Origin: Siphonodentalium dalli
Lineage: Eukaryota > Mollusca > Scaphopoda > Gadilida > Siphonodentaliidae
NCBI GenBank assembly: GCA_032622095.1
Contig: CP136061.1
Location: 263,780,077 to 263,844,076, forward strand
Reading direction: 5' to 3'
DNA: 64,000 bases
The position numbers were made by a program, and so were the translations under genes. A model generated the notes under the pieces. That model was not told the DNA's origin. It searched no databases and saw only the letters and a list, made by a program, of their open reading frames with translations. Each line of letters begins with the position of its first letter. Position 1 is the first letter of the stretch. Shown piece by piece: positions 22,811 to 36,941 of this stretch.

Positions 22811-25800
22811 GCGCTAGTTAACATCAATACACGCTGTATATGAAATAAAACGCACTTTTTAAAACATTTCAATATGGGACTATTTTCATACGAAATACGA
22901 TCATATTGGCATTATTTAACCTCAATATAGCCTGTTCTCGTTAAAAGAAGCACACGTATTTGAATGAACGAAATACGCTTATATTGGCATTATTTAACCT
23001 CAGTACACGCTGTATATGGAATAAAACGACAGTTCAATATGGCATTTTATTTTCATACGAAATACGACCATATTGGCATTATTTAACCTCAGTACAGCCT
23101 GTTCTCGTGAAAATAAGCACACGTATTTGTATGAGAGAAATGCGCATACTTTGGTGCTAGTTAACCTCAATACACGCTGTATATGGAATAAAACTTTTAA
23201 AAATATTTCAATATGTGACTTTTTTCATACGAAATACGACCATATTGGCAGCTTGGCACTATTTAACCTCAATATAGCCATTTTCTCGTGAAAATAAGCA
23301 CTAGTATTTGAATGAGCGAAATACTCTTATATTGGCATTATTTAACCTGAGTACACGCTGTATATGGAATAAAACGACAGTTCAATATGGCATTTTATTT
23401 TCATACGAAATACGACCATATTGGCATTATTTAACCTCAGTACAGCCTGTTCTCGTGAAAATAAGCACACGTATTTGTATGAGAGAAATGCGCATACATT
23501 GGTGCGAGTTAACCTCAATACACGCTGTATATGGAATAAAACTTTAAAAAATATTTCAATATGTGACGTTTTTCGTACGAAATACGACCATATTGGCAGC
23601 TTGGCACTATTTAACCTCAATATAGCCATTTTCTCGTGAAAATAAGCACTAGTATTTGAATGAGCGAAATACTCTTATATTGGCATTATTTAACCTCGAT
23701 AAAGCCATGTTCTCGTGAAAATAAGCACTAGTATTTGAATGAGCGAAATACGCTTATATTGGAACTATTTAACCTTAATACACGCTGTATACTTATGGAA
23801 TAAAACGCGCCTTTTAAAACAATTCAATATGGGACTATTTTCATACGAAATACGACCATATTGGCTTTATTTAACCTCAATATTGCCTGTTCTCGTGAAA
23901 ATAAGCACACGTATCTGAATGAGCGATATACTCTTATAGTGGCACTGTTTAACCTCAATACATGCTGTATATGGAATAAAACGCACTTTTAAAAACATTT
24001 CAATATGGGACGGTTTTCATAAGAAATACGACCATATTGGCATTTTTTAATCTCAATATAGATTCTTCTCGTGAAAATAAGCACTCGTATTTGAATGAGC
24101 GAAATACGCTTATATTGGCATTATTTAACCTCAATGTAGCCAATTTCTCGTGAAAATAAGCACTAGTATTTGAATGAGCGAAATACTCTTATATTGGCAT
24201 TATTTAACCTCGATATAGCCATGTTCTCGTGAAAATAAGCACTAGTATTTGAATGAGCGAAATACGCTTATATTGGAACTATTTAACCTTAATACACGCT
24301 GTATACTTATGGAATAAAACGCGCCTTTTAAAACAATTCATTATGGGATTAGTTTCATACGAAATACGACCATATTGGCTTTATTTAACCTCAATATAGC
24401 CTGTTCTCGTGAAAATAAGCACTCGTATTTGAATGAGCGAAATACGCTTATATTGGCACTATTAAACCTCAATACACGCTGTATATGGAATAAAACGCAC
24501 TTTTAAAACAGTCCAATATTGGACTGTTTTCATAAGAAATACGACCATATAGGCATTATTTAACCTCAATGTAGCCATGTTCTCGTTAAAAGAAGCACAC
24601 GCATTTGAATGAGCGAAATACGCTTATATTGGCATTATTTATCCTCAGTACACGCTGTATATGGAATAAAACGCGCTTTTTAAAACAGTTCTATATGGGA
24701 TTTTATTTTAATACGAAATACGACCACATTGGCATTATTTAACCTCAATATAGCATGTTCTCGTGAAAATAAGCACACGTATTTGTATGAGAGAAATGCG
24801 CTTACATTGGCGCTAGTTAACCTCAATACATGCTGTATATGAAATAAAACGCACTTTTTAAAACATTTCAATATGGGACTATTTTCATACGAAATACGAT
24901 CATATTGGCATTATTTAACCTCAATATAGCCTGTTGTCGTTAAAAGAAGCACACGTATTTGAATGAACGAAATACGCTTATATTGGCATTATTTAACCTC
25001 AGTACACGCTGTATATGGAATAAAACGACAGTTCAATATGGCATTTTATTTTCATACGAAATACGACCATATTGGCATTATTTAACCTCAGTAGAGCCTG
25101 TTCTCGTGAAAATAAGCACACGTATTTGTATGAGAGAAATGCGCATACATTGGTGCGAGTTAACCTCAATACACGCTGTATATGGAATAAAACTTTTAAA
25201 AATATTTCAATATGTGACGTTTTTCATACGAAATACGACCATATTGGCAGCTTGGCACTATTTAACCTCAATATAGCCATTTTCTCGTGAAAATAAGCAC
25301 TAGTATTTGAATGAGCGAAATACTCTTATATTGGCATTATTTAACCTCGATAAAGCCATGTTCTCGTGAAAATAAGCACTAGTATTTGAATGAGCGAAAT
25401 ACGCTTATATTGGAACTATTTAACCTTAATACACGCTGTATACTTATGGAATAAAACGCGCCTTTTAAAACAATTCAATATGGGACTATTTTCATACGAA
25501 ATACGACCATATTGGCTTTATTTAACCTCAATATTGCCTGTTCTCGTGAAAATAAGCACACGTATCTGAATGAGCGATATACTCTTATAGTGGCACTGTT
25601 TAACCTCAATACATGCTGTATATGGAATAAAACGCACTTTTAAAAACATTTCAATATGGGACGGTTTTCATAAGAAATACGACCATATTGGCATTTTTTA
25701 ATCTCAATATAGATTCTTCTCGTGAAAATAAGCACTCGTATTTGAATGAGCGAAATACGCTTATATTGGCATTATTTAACCTCAATGTAGCCAATTTCTC

Positions 25801-26454
25801 GTGAAAATAAGCACTAGTATTTGAATGAGCGAAATACTCTTATATTGGCATTATTTAACCTCGATATAGCCATGTTCTCGTGAAAATAAGCACTAGTATT
25901 TGAATGAGCGAAATACGCTTATATTGGAACTATTTAACCTTAATACACGCTGTATACTTATGGAATAAAACGCGCCTTTTAAAACAATTCATTATGGGAT
26001 TAGTTTCATACGAAATACGACCATATTGGCTTTATTTAACCTCAATATAGCCTGTTCTCGTGAAAATAAGCATACGTATCTGAATGAGCGATATACTCTT
26101 ATAGTGGCACTGTTTAACCTCAATACACGCTGTATATGGAATAAAACGCACTTTTAAAACAGTCCAATATTGGACTGTTTTCATAAGAAATACGACCATA
26201 TAGGCATTATTTAACCTCAATGTAGCCATGTTCTCGTTAAAAGAAGCACACGCATTTGAATGAGCGAAATACGCTTATATTGGCATTATTTAACCTCAGT
26301 ACACGCTGTATATGGAATAAAACGCGCTTTTTAAAACAGTTCTATATGGGATTTTATTTTCATACGAAATACGACCACATTGGCATTATTTAACCTCAAT
26401 ATAGCATGTTCTCGTGAAAATAAGCACACGTATTTGTATGAGAGAAATGCGCTT

Positions 26455-26544
26455 GACGGATTTCCTTTCTCATCGTTTACGCATCAGAGGCCAAAATGTC
26501 AATTTTTACCACAATCGGGCGATTTTCCTTCCCCGACGTTAATG
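26455..26544. repeat. 90-bp foreign insert in the satellite, copy 2
   Basis: Same insert as at 22721, at the same position of the higher-order block 3734 bp later. It was copied along with its block by array amplification. Confidence 0.7.
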
Positions 26545-28625
26545 GCGCTAGTTAACATCAATACACGCTGTATATGAAATAAAACGCACTTTTTAAAACA
26601 TTTCAATATGGGACTATTTTCATACGAAATACGATCATATTGGCATTATTTAACCTCAATATAGCCTGTTCTCGTTAAAAGAAGCACACGTATTTGAATG
26701 AACGAAATACGCTTATATTGGCATTATTTAACCTCAGTACACGCTGTATATGGAATAAAACGACAGTTCAATATGGCATTTTATTTTCATACGAAATACG
26801 ACCATATTGGCATTATTTAACCTCAGTACAGCCTGTTCTCGTGAAAATAAGCACACGTATTTGTATGAGAGAAATGCGCATACTTTGGTGCTAGTTAACC
26901 TCAATACACGCTGTATATGGAATAAAACTTTTAAAAATATTTCAATATGTGACTTTTTTCATACGAAATACGACCATATTGGCAGCTTGGCACTATTTAA
27001 CCTCAATATAGCCATTTTCTCGTGAAAATAAGCACTAGTATTTGAATGAGCGAAATACTCTTATATTGGCATTATTTAACCTGAGTACACGCTGTATATG
27101 GAATAAAACGACAGTTCAATATGGCATTTTATTTTCATACGAAATACGACCATATTGGCATTATTTAACCTCAGTACAGCCTGTTCTCGTGAAAATAAGC
27201 ACACGTATTTGTATGAGAGAAATGCGCATACATTGGTGCGAGTTAACCTTAATACACGATGTATATGGAATAAAACTTTTTTAAATATTTCAATATGTGA
27301 CTTTTTTCATACGAAATACGACCATATTGGCAGCTTGGCACTATTTAACCTCAATATAGCCATTTCTCGTGAAAATAAGCACTAGTATTTGAATGAGCGA
27401 AATACTCTTATATTGGCATTATTTAACCTCGATATAGTCATGTTCTCGTGAAAATAAGCACTAGTATTTGAATGAGCGAAATACGCTTATATTGGAACTA
27501 TTTAACCTTAATACACGCTGTATACTTATGGAATAAAACGCGCTTTTTAAAACAATTCAATATGGGACTATTTTCATACGAAATACGACTATATTGGCTT
27601 TATTTAACCTCAATATAGCCTGTTCTCGTGAAAATAAGCACACGTATCTGAATGAGCGATATACTCTTATAGTGGCACTGTTTAACCTCAATACATGCTG
27701 TATATGGAATAAAACGCACTTTTAAAAACATTTCAATATGGGACGGTTTTCATAAGAAATACGACCATATTGGCATTTTTTAATCTCAATATAGATTCTT
27801 CTCGTGAAAATAAGCACTCGTATTTGAATGAGCGAAATACGCTTATATTGGCACTATTTAACCTCAATACGCGTGGGATATGGAATAAAACGAAATAAGA
27901 CCATATTGGCATTATTTAACCTCAATGTAGCCATGTTCTCGTTAAGATAAGCACTAGTATTTGAATGAGCGAAATACACTTATATTGGCACCATTTAACC
28001 TTAATACACACTGTATATGCAATAAAATGCAATTTTTAAAATAGTTCAATATGGGACTATTTTTATACGAAATACGACCATATTGGCATTATTTAACCTC
28101 AATATAGCCTGTTTTCGTTAAAAGAAGAACACGTATTTGAATGAGCGTAATACGCTTATATTGGCATTATTTAACCTCAGTACACGCTGTATATGGAATA
28201 AAACGCGCTTTTTAAAACAGTTCAATATAGGATTTTATTTTCACACGAAATACGACCATGTTGGCATTATTTAACCTCAATATAGCCTGTTCTCATTAAA
28301 AGAAGCACACGTATTTGAATGAGCGACATATGCTTATATTTGCATTATTTAACCTCAGTACACGCTGTATATGGAATAAAACGCGCTTTTTAAAACAGTT
28401 CTATATGGGACTATTTTCATACGAAATACGACGATATTGGCATTATTTAACCTCAGTACAGCCTGTTCTCGTGAAAATAAGCGCACGTATTTGTATGAGC
28501 GAAATACGCTTATATTGGCGCTAGTTAACATCAATACACGCTTTATATGGAATATAACGCACTGTTTAAATCAGTTTAACATGGGACTATTTTCATACGA
28601 AATACGACCATATTGGCATTATTAA

Positions 28626-29682
28626 TCTAACGTTTTCCATCGACACGACTTGCCAGATTCACACTTCTTTATATTGTTTTATCACTGCGGCCCGTGCCGT
28701 TCAACGGAATAACGAGTACATGTATACGCTCACGATGGACTTATTTGCGAATGAAATCCGTCCAATATGAACCTATTTGCTTGAAGATATGGTCAATATG
28801 GTGATGTAATAGTGAAACTCTACTGAGTCTGCTAGGTGTTCAGATAACCGAGTGCTGTTAGATATCGGTCGACTTCCGTTCACGTACACCCAAGTACTCG
28901 GTTTCGAAAACGTCAATATATATATATATATTTCGTCCTATAGAAGAAGCGATGCCATTAAGCCAGGCTAAATTATCAATACAACAGTTAGTACACTTTA
29001 ATACGGTTTAACAAGCAACAGGGTGTTCACATTCATTTTAAAAACTCAATATTTCAAGCTCTAAATCTTGTTTACCGTGTGTGTCCTGTCGAGTTCCCTT
29101 TTTAATATAGGGAACAAACAAACTGGCCCAGTCGGGGGTTATTATCTGGTAAATGTGTCCACAAATTTACATGTAGGCTTCCACATGATATAAGGAATCT
29201 AATGGTTTAGTTTGAATTTTCCGAAGAGGCACCTGACGCATAATGCCGGTGTATATATTTTATCCGATTGTTAGCAACATATGTTATAACAAGACAAATG
29301 TTATCATCTCACAATGTGAGAATAAACCGCATGCTAGATTTGTCGGTGTTATTTGGAAAATAACCAAAGTTTAATCGACTACATCAAGAGACATACGCGG
29401 CCATATCGTCTTTTTCAATTATGTCGGCTTTAACATTGGAGAGAGACTGCTCAATAACACTTTCTTTGTTCAGCCTGTTCTAGACCATAGTCCCAATTTG
29501 ACTTATTTGGAGGTAGATAGGTTCACCATTGAGCTATTGGTGCTATAGAAGCCTTTTACCGTGATAACGTGTTTTTCTGTGGCCAGCGCCATACAACGGC
29601 ATAACATGTATAAGTTCACTATGAGCTTATGTCCGAATCACATAAGTGCAACATAAACCTATGCGAATACCCATATAAAAAT
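28626..29682. other. Spacer between satellite and minisatellite
   Basis: No gene is seen. It begins and ends with a diverged direct repeat: 28684-28800 ('cggcccgtgccgttcaacgg' to 'caatatgaacctatttgct') and 29573-29665 ('ccagcgccatacaacggc' to 'aacataaacctatgcg'). A short (TA)n run is at 28916-28932. Confidence 0.5.
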
Positions 29683-30570
29683 ACACCCTGGTAAGTCCAC
29701 TAGGGTTTTTGGGGCAAAACCCGAGTGTCCGTCTATCTACCAAGACATCCAACAACCATCAAGACTCCATGAAACCCGGGTTTTACCAGGATTAAACAAG
29801 GTGAAACAAGACAAAAACCCTGGTGTGGATAAACATGGGTGTACCCTGGTGTTTACTACCTGAATGTTTCCCACCCAAGTGTACCTTGGTGGGATTCACC
29901 CAGGTGTACTTTGATTCTTCGTACCTAGGTGTATATTGATGTTTCCCACCAGGTGTACCTTGGTGTTTTCTTACCCCGGTGTACCTGGGTGTGTCCTCGC
30001 CTGGGTTTACCTTGGTGTTTTCTTAACCAAGTGCGTCTCCCAGTTTTTCCACCCAGGTGTACTTTGATGTTTTGACGGGGTTTCCCCGGGTGTTTATACC
30101 AAGCTATACCCCGGGTGTTTTAAGCAGGTACCACCCGACTATTTTACCCTTGTGTACCCCACTATTTTACACAGGTGTATCCCGGTGCACCACCCTGATA
30201 TACCCAGGTGTTGGAACACCAGGGTTTATCAGAGTGGTTGCACTCGGGTTACACCTGGGTAAGAATACTGTGGTACACCAGGGTAAAAGCATCGAGTTGA
30301 GCAAGAACACCCGGGGTATACCTTGGTATAAATACCCGGGAACACTTGAGTCGAAACACCAAGGTACACCTGGGTGGAAACACTAAGATGTACAAGGGGC
30401 AAGAAAACCCCAAGATACACTCATGTAAGGAAACACCAAGGTACACCGGAGTAGGAATACACCAAGGTACATCTGAGTGGAAAACACAAAGATACACATG
30501 AGTAGGAAACAACAAGGAACACCTGTGTGTATAACACCAAAGTACACATGGTGGGGGATACAAGAGTACA
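29683..30570. repeat. Inverted CCAGGTG minisatellite array
   Basis: The degenerate unit is about 30 bp, 'cccacccaggtgtaccttgg' plus 'tgtttt'. It runs forward to about 30200 and then as its reverse complement ('ccaaggtacacctgggtgga') from about 30230. One segment is matched in order on both sides ('gggtgttta taccaagctatacccc' region at about 30090 and its complement at about 30310), so this is a real inverted duplication able to fold into a long hairpin. Frames on both strands are products of the repeat. Confidence 0.8.
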
Positions 30571-33539
30571 ATGGTGGTGAGGATATGTGTAAACAAACAA
30601 CGATGTGAATGGCAAGGGAGTAGATTTTGATGGGATGTTTGGGTACTGTTAACAATGGCGTCACACAGCATGGGACATATTCACTTGAAAGAATTAGTTA
30701 TCACAAACTGATTGTTGAGCCCTATATGTTTATTCAAGATAAGCTAACTAAAGATCAAATAGTGAAACACATGTAATAAATATAAAAACTGCATGGGTTA
30801 TAAACTACTGTTAAAGAGTTGGGTTAAAATATTGATTTAAAAATTTAAAATAGCCTCTTCCTGTATGGTATCATTAAACAGGCAAGTTGCATATAGTTGC
30901 AATATTTACCGGTGCATGACATAAGTCCTAAAATCATTTTTTGTTAGTTCCAATGTCATGTACCAGTATACCTTGCAATCATATTCCCAATGATGTAATT
31001 TTGTCTAAGTTTAAACATTCTAACTGGCTTTCTCCATTTGAATGACATAAACTAAGATAAGCAGGAGCTCTGATGTGAAATACATACTGTAACTGAATCT
31101 ATACCTGTATATACTGCTGAGTTATTGATGCTTTATATCTTCCCAGCATCATTTCCAAACAACGCAATGTTCGCGGAACTGATTTTCAATGCCGTTTCAA
31201 CAACAATATTACAGAAAACAGCAACATCTGGAGTTGGTACATTGTTTCACTTAAAACTGGTTAAAATTTTTGATTTGTTTTAATATGCTGTAATGCTCTA
31301 CAAATAGCCACATGTTCTGTCCTGGTTCATATAAAATAATTGGAGAAAAGCATTATATCTTAGTCTGAGGACATGTTGTCTGTTATCAAACTGCTTCAAT
31401 ATATAGATTTGTAATAGAATCCTGTAATGCTCTAGAAATAGCCACATTCTCTGTCCTGGTTCATACACAATGATTGGAGAAAAATATTATTTCTTCAGTG
31501 TTAGAAGGACATGTTGCCTGTTTTATCTTACTTATAAAACCTCAAATATACATGTAAACAGAACATTTGTGAAAGAGACAAACCATATTTAACCTTTTTG
31601 ACAACAGTAGCAATTTATCAGATAGCAGTATATATTAAAATAGTATTCAGATTTTAGTAATTAAATAAACACATCAATTGCACCACCTCGAAACAGTTAA
31701 AAATAGAATTCAGACTATGATCCAGGAGGGTGTCACCCGCCTGGTTTGGTAAACACCATTCAGGTCATGACCAGGTTGTACGCTGTATACATACATGTAC
31801 CCAATATTATATGGTACTAGGAATTCATATGGCAATATAACCGGCATTTAGGAATGAGCAAAAAGTATGGTATGCAGCAAAAATTACTCAATTTTTTTAC
31901 TGTACAATTACTAAGTATGTAATCCGTATTTTCTTAACTCATACACTAAGTTTACCCCTAACTGTTAACTGGTGTTCAGTATTCATGGGTGGTAGGGGTC
32001 AACACCCTCATACAGGCGGACCGACCCTTCAATTACAATGGAATAGACCATTCTGGATGGTGTCGCCCCTTCTGAATACAAGTTAATACAGAATATATTT
32101 TAAACAACACGGCGGTAGTTTACTTGGTTACAACGTCAACACAATACTACCGCACCGCTGTACGATTTAATACCGGCGGATATCGCGTATCAGCTAGGAC
32201 TGTAACGATTCATCGTGAATCCATGAACTGTATCGTCATACACTATTCAACGACACGCACATCGTGTCACGTGTAATGCTATACAGGGACTCATGTAATA
32301 TCCGAAGATGGGCATGTGCGACAGAGCAAAACCTGCATATTTTCTCTCAAATATTATGTGTATTTGACTCATCTAGTTAATTATTAAACTGTGTTAAAAT
32401 GAATTGTATCCAGTTATAAACATGGTAATTCTAATAATTTATTTATTTAGCTATACTCTATACTTAACCGACCCCTTTAATGTGGTTATAGGCTGGCAAT
32501 GAACGTGGTCGTACCGCAGTCAAGTGGTATGACACGAATGCTAGCGGTTGACATGCAGTATCTGCTGGTAATCTTATCATGGTATTTTTATTCGACCGCA
32601 AAAATGGTGAGTTCAATCTAGATGTTTGGAAACACATGAGCGATTGACTCCTGGCGATATTTCTAATCAGCAAGTTGTCAATTGATAAATACCATATCTA
32701 CATCAGGGGTAGCTTTAAGTTTATTTTCAAATTATCCACAAAGCAATAGTTAAATTAACCATAACAATGAGAGTTTTATACAGCGATTAACAAATTACTT
32801 GCTCCAACACGCTTTTTAATCATTACAATATTATCCCAGTCATCTGTACAAGCCACCCATTAACCGACTGCAGCCATTGTAGGTACTGTTCTAGTTTGAC
32901 CAGAACATGATCTCATACTCAACGGTATGACAAGCTAACTGGCACTCATTTAACACATGAGTGGTGCGAAGCCGACACAGTACGAGCGACCTTGCCCAAG
33001 GGTCACAACTTTGCGCGGTTTGAAACAACGAACAATCCGACAATTGCACGTCGCTCAAAGCGATGAAGCCACTGATGTGTGAAGACTCACACTAGACCAA
33101 CGACGGGTGCAAACTATCAACGCAGCGAATACAAGTCCGACATGCCAACCACTGGATCACGAAGCACCATACATAACAAGAAAACCATAGTCAAAAATTG
33201 TAACGCCCTCAATATCATATTATTAACTTTAATGTGGTGATTATGAAAAACGTGTATATAGGCCATGCCTATGTAGTTGATTATATATATGTGATATGTT
33301 GTGTATGTGAGTATACGATACACTTGGCGAGAAAGGATGTGAGACAATTTAAAAAATCGGACGTGCCAACTAAAGTTTATTTTGAAATATTTACACACCA
33401 CATTATATGTATATATATAAGTTCTGAAATGTTCATCGCCGAACATGCAAGGTCCATTGCATTGATATATCAATAACACACACACATTGCCAAAGAAGTG
33501 ACAAACGCCTTGACGATTGACACGTTATTGAGTTACCCG
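30571..33539. other. Intergenic, no gene recognised
   Basis: Apart from the 31289-31521 duplication I see only ordinary AT-rich sequence. 'ggactgtaacgattcatcgt' at 32200 resembles the subterminal DNA of some hAT elements, but no partner end was found. Confidence 0.4.
31289..31521. repeat. Two-copy tandem duplication, about 131 bp
   Basis: 'gtaatgctctacaaatagcc', 'tctgtcctggttcata', 'attggagaaaa' and 'aggacatgttg' recur in the same order in 31289-31385 and 31420-31521. Confidence 0.7.
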
Positions 33540-34260
33540 CACACATGACCACTCATACCTTCCATACTTGCAAATATATCTCACACATGATAATTCAGCA
33601 ACTCACTGTATACCCACACACGCCATCCATGATCATACAGCTACTCCCTATACACCAACCAATGATAACACATCAACGACATATATAGATATGCACCCCA
33701 CCGTTACCACAAGGGCACTGCCTATATACCGACATGCTCGCCACTGACCATCCAACTTACTCCAGGAATGCATATACACTTCAATCATGACCGTACAGTC
33801 ATTCCATGTACCCCCTATACACATTACCCTTAACAATAAAATCACTCCTTATTTATCCACCCCATCCATGATCATTCAAATAGCATATGCATACATATAC
33901 ACCCACATGTCACAATACTGCCACACATGGTACACCTGTACATCAAATCCTTGACCTCATTCACTCCATATATACATAAACAACAAACAGGTGACCATGT
34001 AGCTAATCTCGTTATAGCCATACACCACATCAATGCCAATACATTCCCAACGGATACACCCTTACTGGGTACACACAACCATACCTCATACAGTAACTCC
34101 ACATATACAGCCACTCATTGTATACATATATATATATCAACATGGACACCCCACTCATAACCATATAGTCACCCCTTGTATACCTATTCACATCGTTCAT
34201 CCCTGTATAACTATTCACCTCACCTATGATCATATAGTATCTCCCTGGCTGTCATATTGG
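33540..34260. repeat. Degenerate minisatellite, unit about 50-60 bp
   Basis: Repeated phrases such as 'ccatgatcatacagctactc', 'cctatacacc' and 'tattcacctcacctatgatc' recur with heavy drift. The same sequence appears in both orientations at 37740-37890. Confidence 0.55.
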
Positions 34261-34599
34261 CATCCAGACTGTATCCAGTCGATAAATTGTAATCCTAATG
34301 GGCCAGAATAGCCACATGTTATGGTTCATCTCAGTAATAGAACATACCATAATATAACATATAGTTGCAAGTTAATAAACTAACACGTATAATAACCACA
34401 TGAGTCGCAATTTGCTTCCTTTTCCGAAAACGAAGAAAATAATGTTCGGGATATATGTTCACAATCAACATTTTATCAAATTTGGTTGCCATTTTGGAAG
34501 CCATCTTGAGCAATTTGGTCTACAACACAGTAGTTTGATACAGTTAAGATAGACCAAAACAATAGACGCCTTTCTTACACCTATATATTTACATTATAC

Positions 34600-36941
34600 T
34601 TGAAAAATGGTCCAAACCTGAAAAGTAAATTATGCCGATATTTATGTCAAGTATGTGAGAGAAAAATCCAATAATTCTGGAAATGGTGGTGGTGACAATA
34701 GTAACAATTAACCATGGTGCTTCAGACATGTTAATTTTCAAGGTATAGAAGGAAGAATAGCCAATGTTATACATCAACCACAACTTGTAAGCGATTGCCG
34801 TTCACGCTGGGGCAATATCGACCATTTCCATTATTTTGGCGGCCATTTTGGCAGCCATTTTGATCCAAAGTAACAATTTTGGTTCCAATGAGTTGGAATA
34901 TGCATAAGTAATGATATACCTCCATTAAATTACAAAGTTATGTTTATTTCTTTTTGAAATATGACTAGAATCCCAATTAATTGCATATTTCATTGCTCCA
35001 GTGTTCAGTTAATATAAAAATTACAAAATAAAGTCACATTTCTCAACCAGTTCCAATCAGCATAAACTGATCTAGAAGATATTAGTGAAACAACGTCATA
35101 TGGCCATTTTGGCGGCCATCTTGGATGAGGAGTTTCAATTTTTCCCTATAACAGTGGAAATATGTTTTAGCTTCAAGAAAATACATACATTTGTATGCAT
35201 TTTACTAGATTTTCCCGCTACAATTTGCATCAAACTGACTTAGGGCTAGTCTGAAAAGCGGCGTCCATGATGGACGCCATCTTCTCTGGAGTCTACACGG
35301 CCATTTTGTATACGTGTTAAAGATGTACTGTACGCCATTTTGAATAAATTCCCGGTGATAACAACAATCTAATATAGCTAATATATAGAAAACTATGTAA
35401 TTTGAGTCGAAGATGTATTCTGTAAACGTTCAGGTAAATAGGTTATTTTAAAATCAAAGTTAATAATTTGATATAAATTTAATTTATGGCAGGAGTCATA
35501 AATTAAATTACGAATTTCCGTGTACAAGACGTAATCAAAATAATTCACCTCTAGTGGATTGGGTAAAGCGTGGCTCACATCGTTTAAAAATTATGTTGAT
35601 ACGGGGCGTAAACTCAAGCTACTCACTGCCTAGTAACTATACAAAGACTTAGTGAGTATATGGGACTATTATGCATATAACATAACATTTATTTGATACA
35701 TTTGCTTGAAAACTGTCCAAAAATTACTCGACAACGACAACTGGTATTTTCGCATTCCGGCTAATATGCTATCATCAACAGACTTTCAAATAATGGACAT
35801 CTTGTTACCTTGTTCTACAACTCAGAAACTAAAGAAATCAACAACAACATTTGGGTACGGTATCCCTTTAACATTGCATAAAAGTTGAAGGACATACTAA
35901 GGAACAAAATGAGTGGGATAAAGTTAAGTCCCAGTGGGGTGCAAGGGACCGCTATCAGCTCCGGGACTAACTGTAATTGGTTTGTTTCGTTTGCTCGTCC
36001 GCAAATTAGAAGTTAATTTTTTACATGATTCAGCGTGTCTTTTTCGATAACTGTGAACATCACTGCGAATAACATCGCTGAATCTTGCATTTAGATGAAC
36101 AATGTATCCAATGTTTGCTAGTCAATCATTTTCTGTTATCGATCCATTTTAATTTGCGACCACAATTACCAATAACAGACAAAATGGTGTCCAACATGAC
36201 CGCCGTTTTTTTCCAGACGAGTCACTAAGTCAGTTTGATGCAAGTTACACTGAGAAACTCTAGTCAACTGTATACAAGTATATATATTTTTGTGAACCTA
36301 AGATAAAATTCCACTTTTTAAAGGCAAAATGGAACTCCCTGCACAAAGATGGCCACCAAAATGGCAGCCGAAAAAAAATTGACGTTATTCACTAATATTT
36401 TCTAGATCAGTTTCTACTGTATGGAATTAGCTCAGAATTGGGGCGTTGATTTTTTATTTTCATGTGAACTGATCATTGGAGCAATGAAATATGACAGTCA
36501 TGTGGTCTCAGTCTTCTGATCCCTCAACAATTCGATTTACAGAACGCGGTATAAAATTTTACAAAAAATCACCAGTGGGATTCTAGTCATATTTCAAAAA
36601 GAAATGAGCAAAACTGTGCCATGTATGTGAGGCGTAGCACGACTTATAAATAGTTCAACTCAATTGAACAAAATTTGTCATTTTGTCTAATTATGGCGGC
36701 CAAAATATTAAAAATGGTAAATATTACTCTGGCATGCCATGTACTCGCTTACAAAGTGTGGTTGTTGAATAACATTGGCTATTCGGTCTTATATACATTG
36801 AATACTGACATTTCTGATGCATCGTGATTAATTTGACTACTGTAACTACTAACATTACCAGAAAAATAATGGATTTTTCTGTTACAAACTTGACATCTAC
36901 GTCGGCCAAAGTTAACTTTTCAGGTTTGGACCATTGTTCAA
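34600..36941. mobile_element. Large foldback element, about 2.3 kb, arms ~0.7 kb
   Basis: The left arm (about 34600-35300) and right arm (about 36170-36941) match in inverted order at many points: 'ccaaacctgaaaagt' against 'cttttcaggtttgg', 'tagccaatgttat' against 'ataacattggcta', 'gggattctagtcatatttc' against its complement, and 'gcatcaaactgacttag' against 'ctaagtcagtttgatgc'. The spacer 35300-36170 is unique, with a small palindrome at 35473-35507. No transposase frame is present. The right terminus was hit by a TTAA element at 36942. Confidence 0.75.

Larger units (their letters stand above)
22132..28625. repeat. Satellite array, dimeric unit about 178 bp, ~36 units
   Basis: The phrase 'tattggcattatttaacctc' occurs about every 90 bp. 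Two related half-units alternate. Half A contains 'caatatgggactattttcat', 'acgaaatacgaccatatt' and 'aatatagcctg'. Half B contains 'ttctcgtgaaaataagcac', 'tttgaatgagcgaaatacg' and 'acacgctgtatatggaat'. Higher-order blocks start at 22132, 24218 and 25866. The 22132 and 25866 blocks are offset by 3734 bp and look identical for over 1.3 kb. Open frames here are artefacts of the repeat. The array abuts the gap, so its true size is unknown. Confidence 0.92.

Noticed and set aside
22298-28625. Many 60-105-codon frames with repeated peptides such as ALFNLSTRCIWNKT
   Set aside because: They are translations of the satellite unit in whichever frame happens to lack stops; unit lengths are not kept in multiples of three.
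30057-30671. 109- and 140-codon frames over the CCAGGTG array
   Set aside because: Product of the minisatellite; composition follows the unit and frames exist on both strands.
32190-32290. 'ggactgtaacgattcatcgt' resembling hAT subterminal DNA
   Set aside because: No inverted partner or target duplication was visible within several kilobases.
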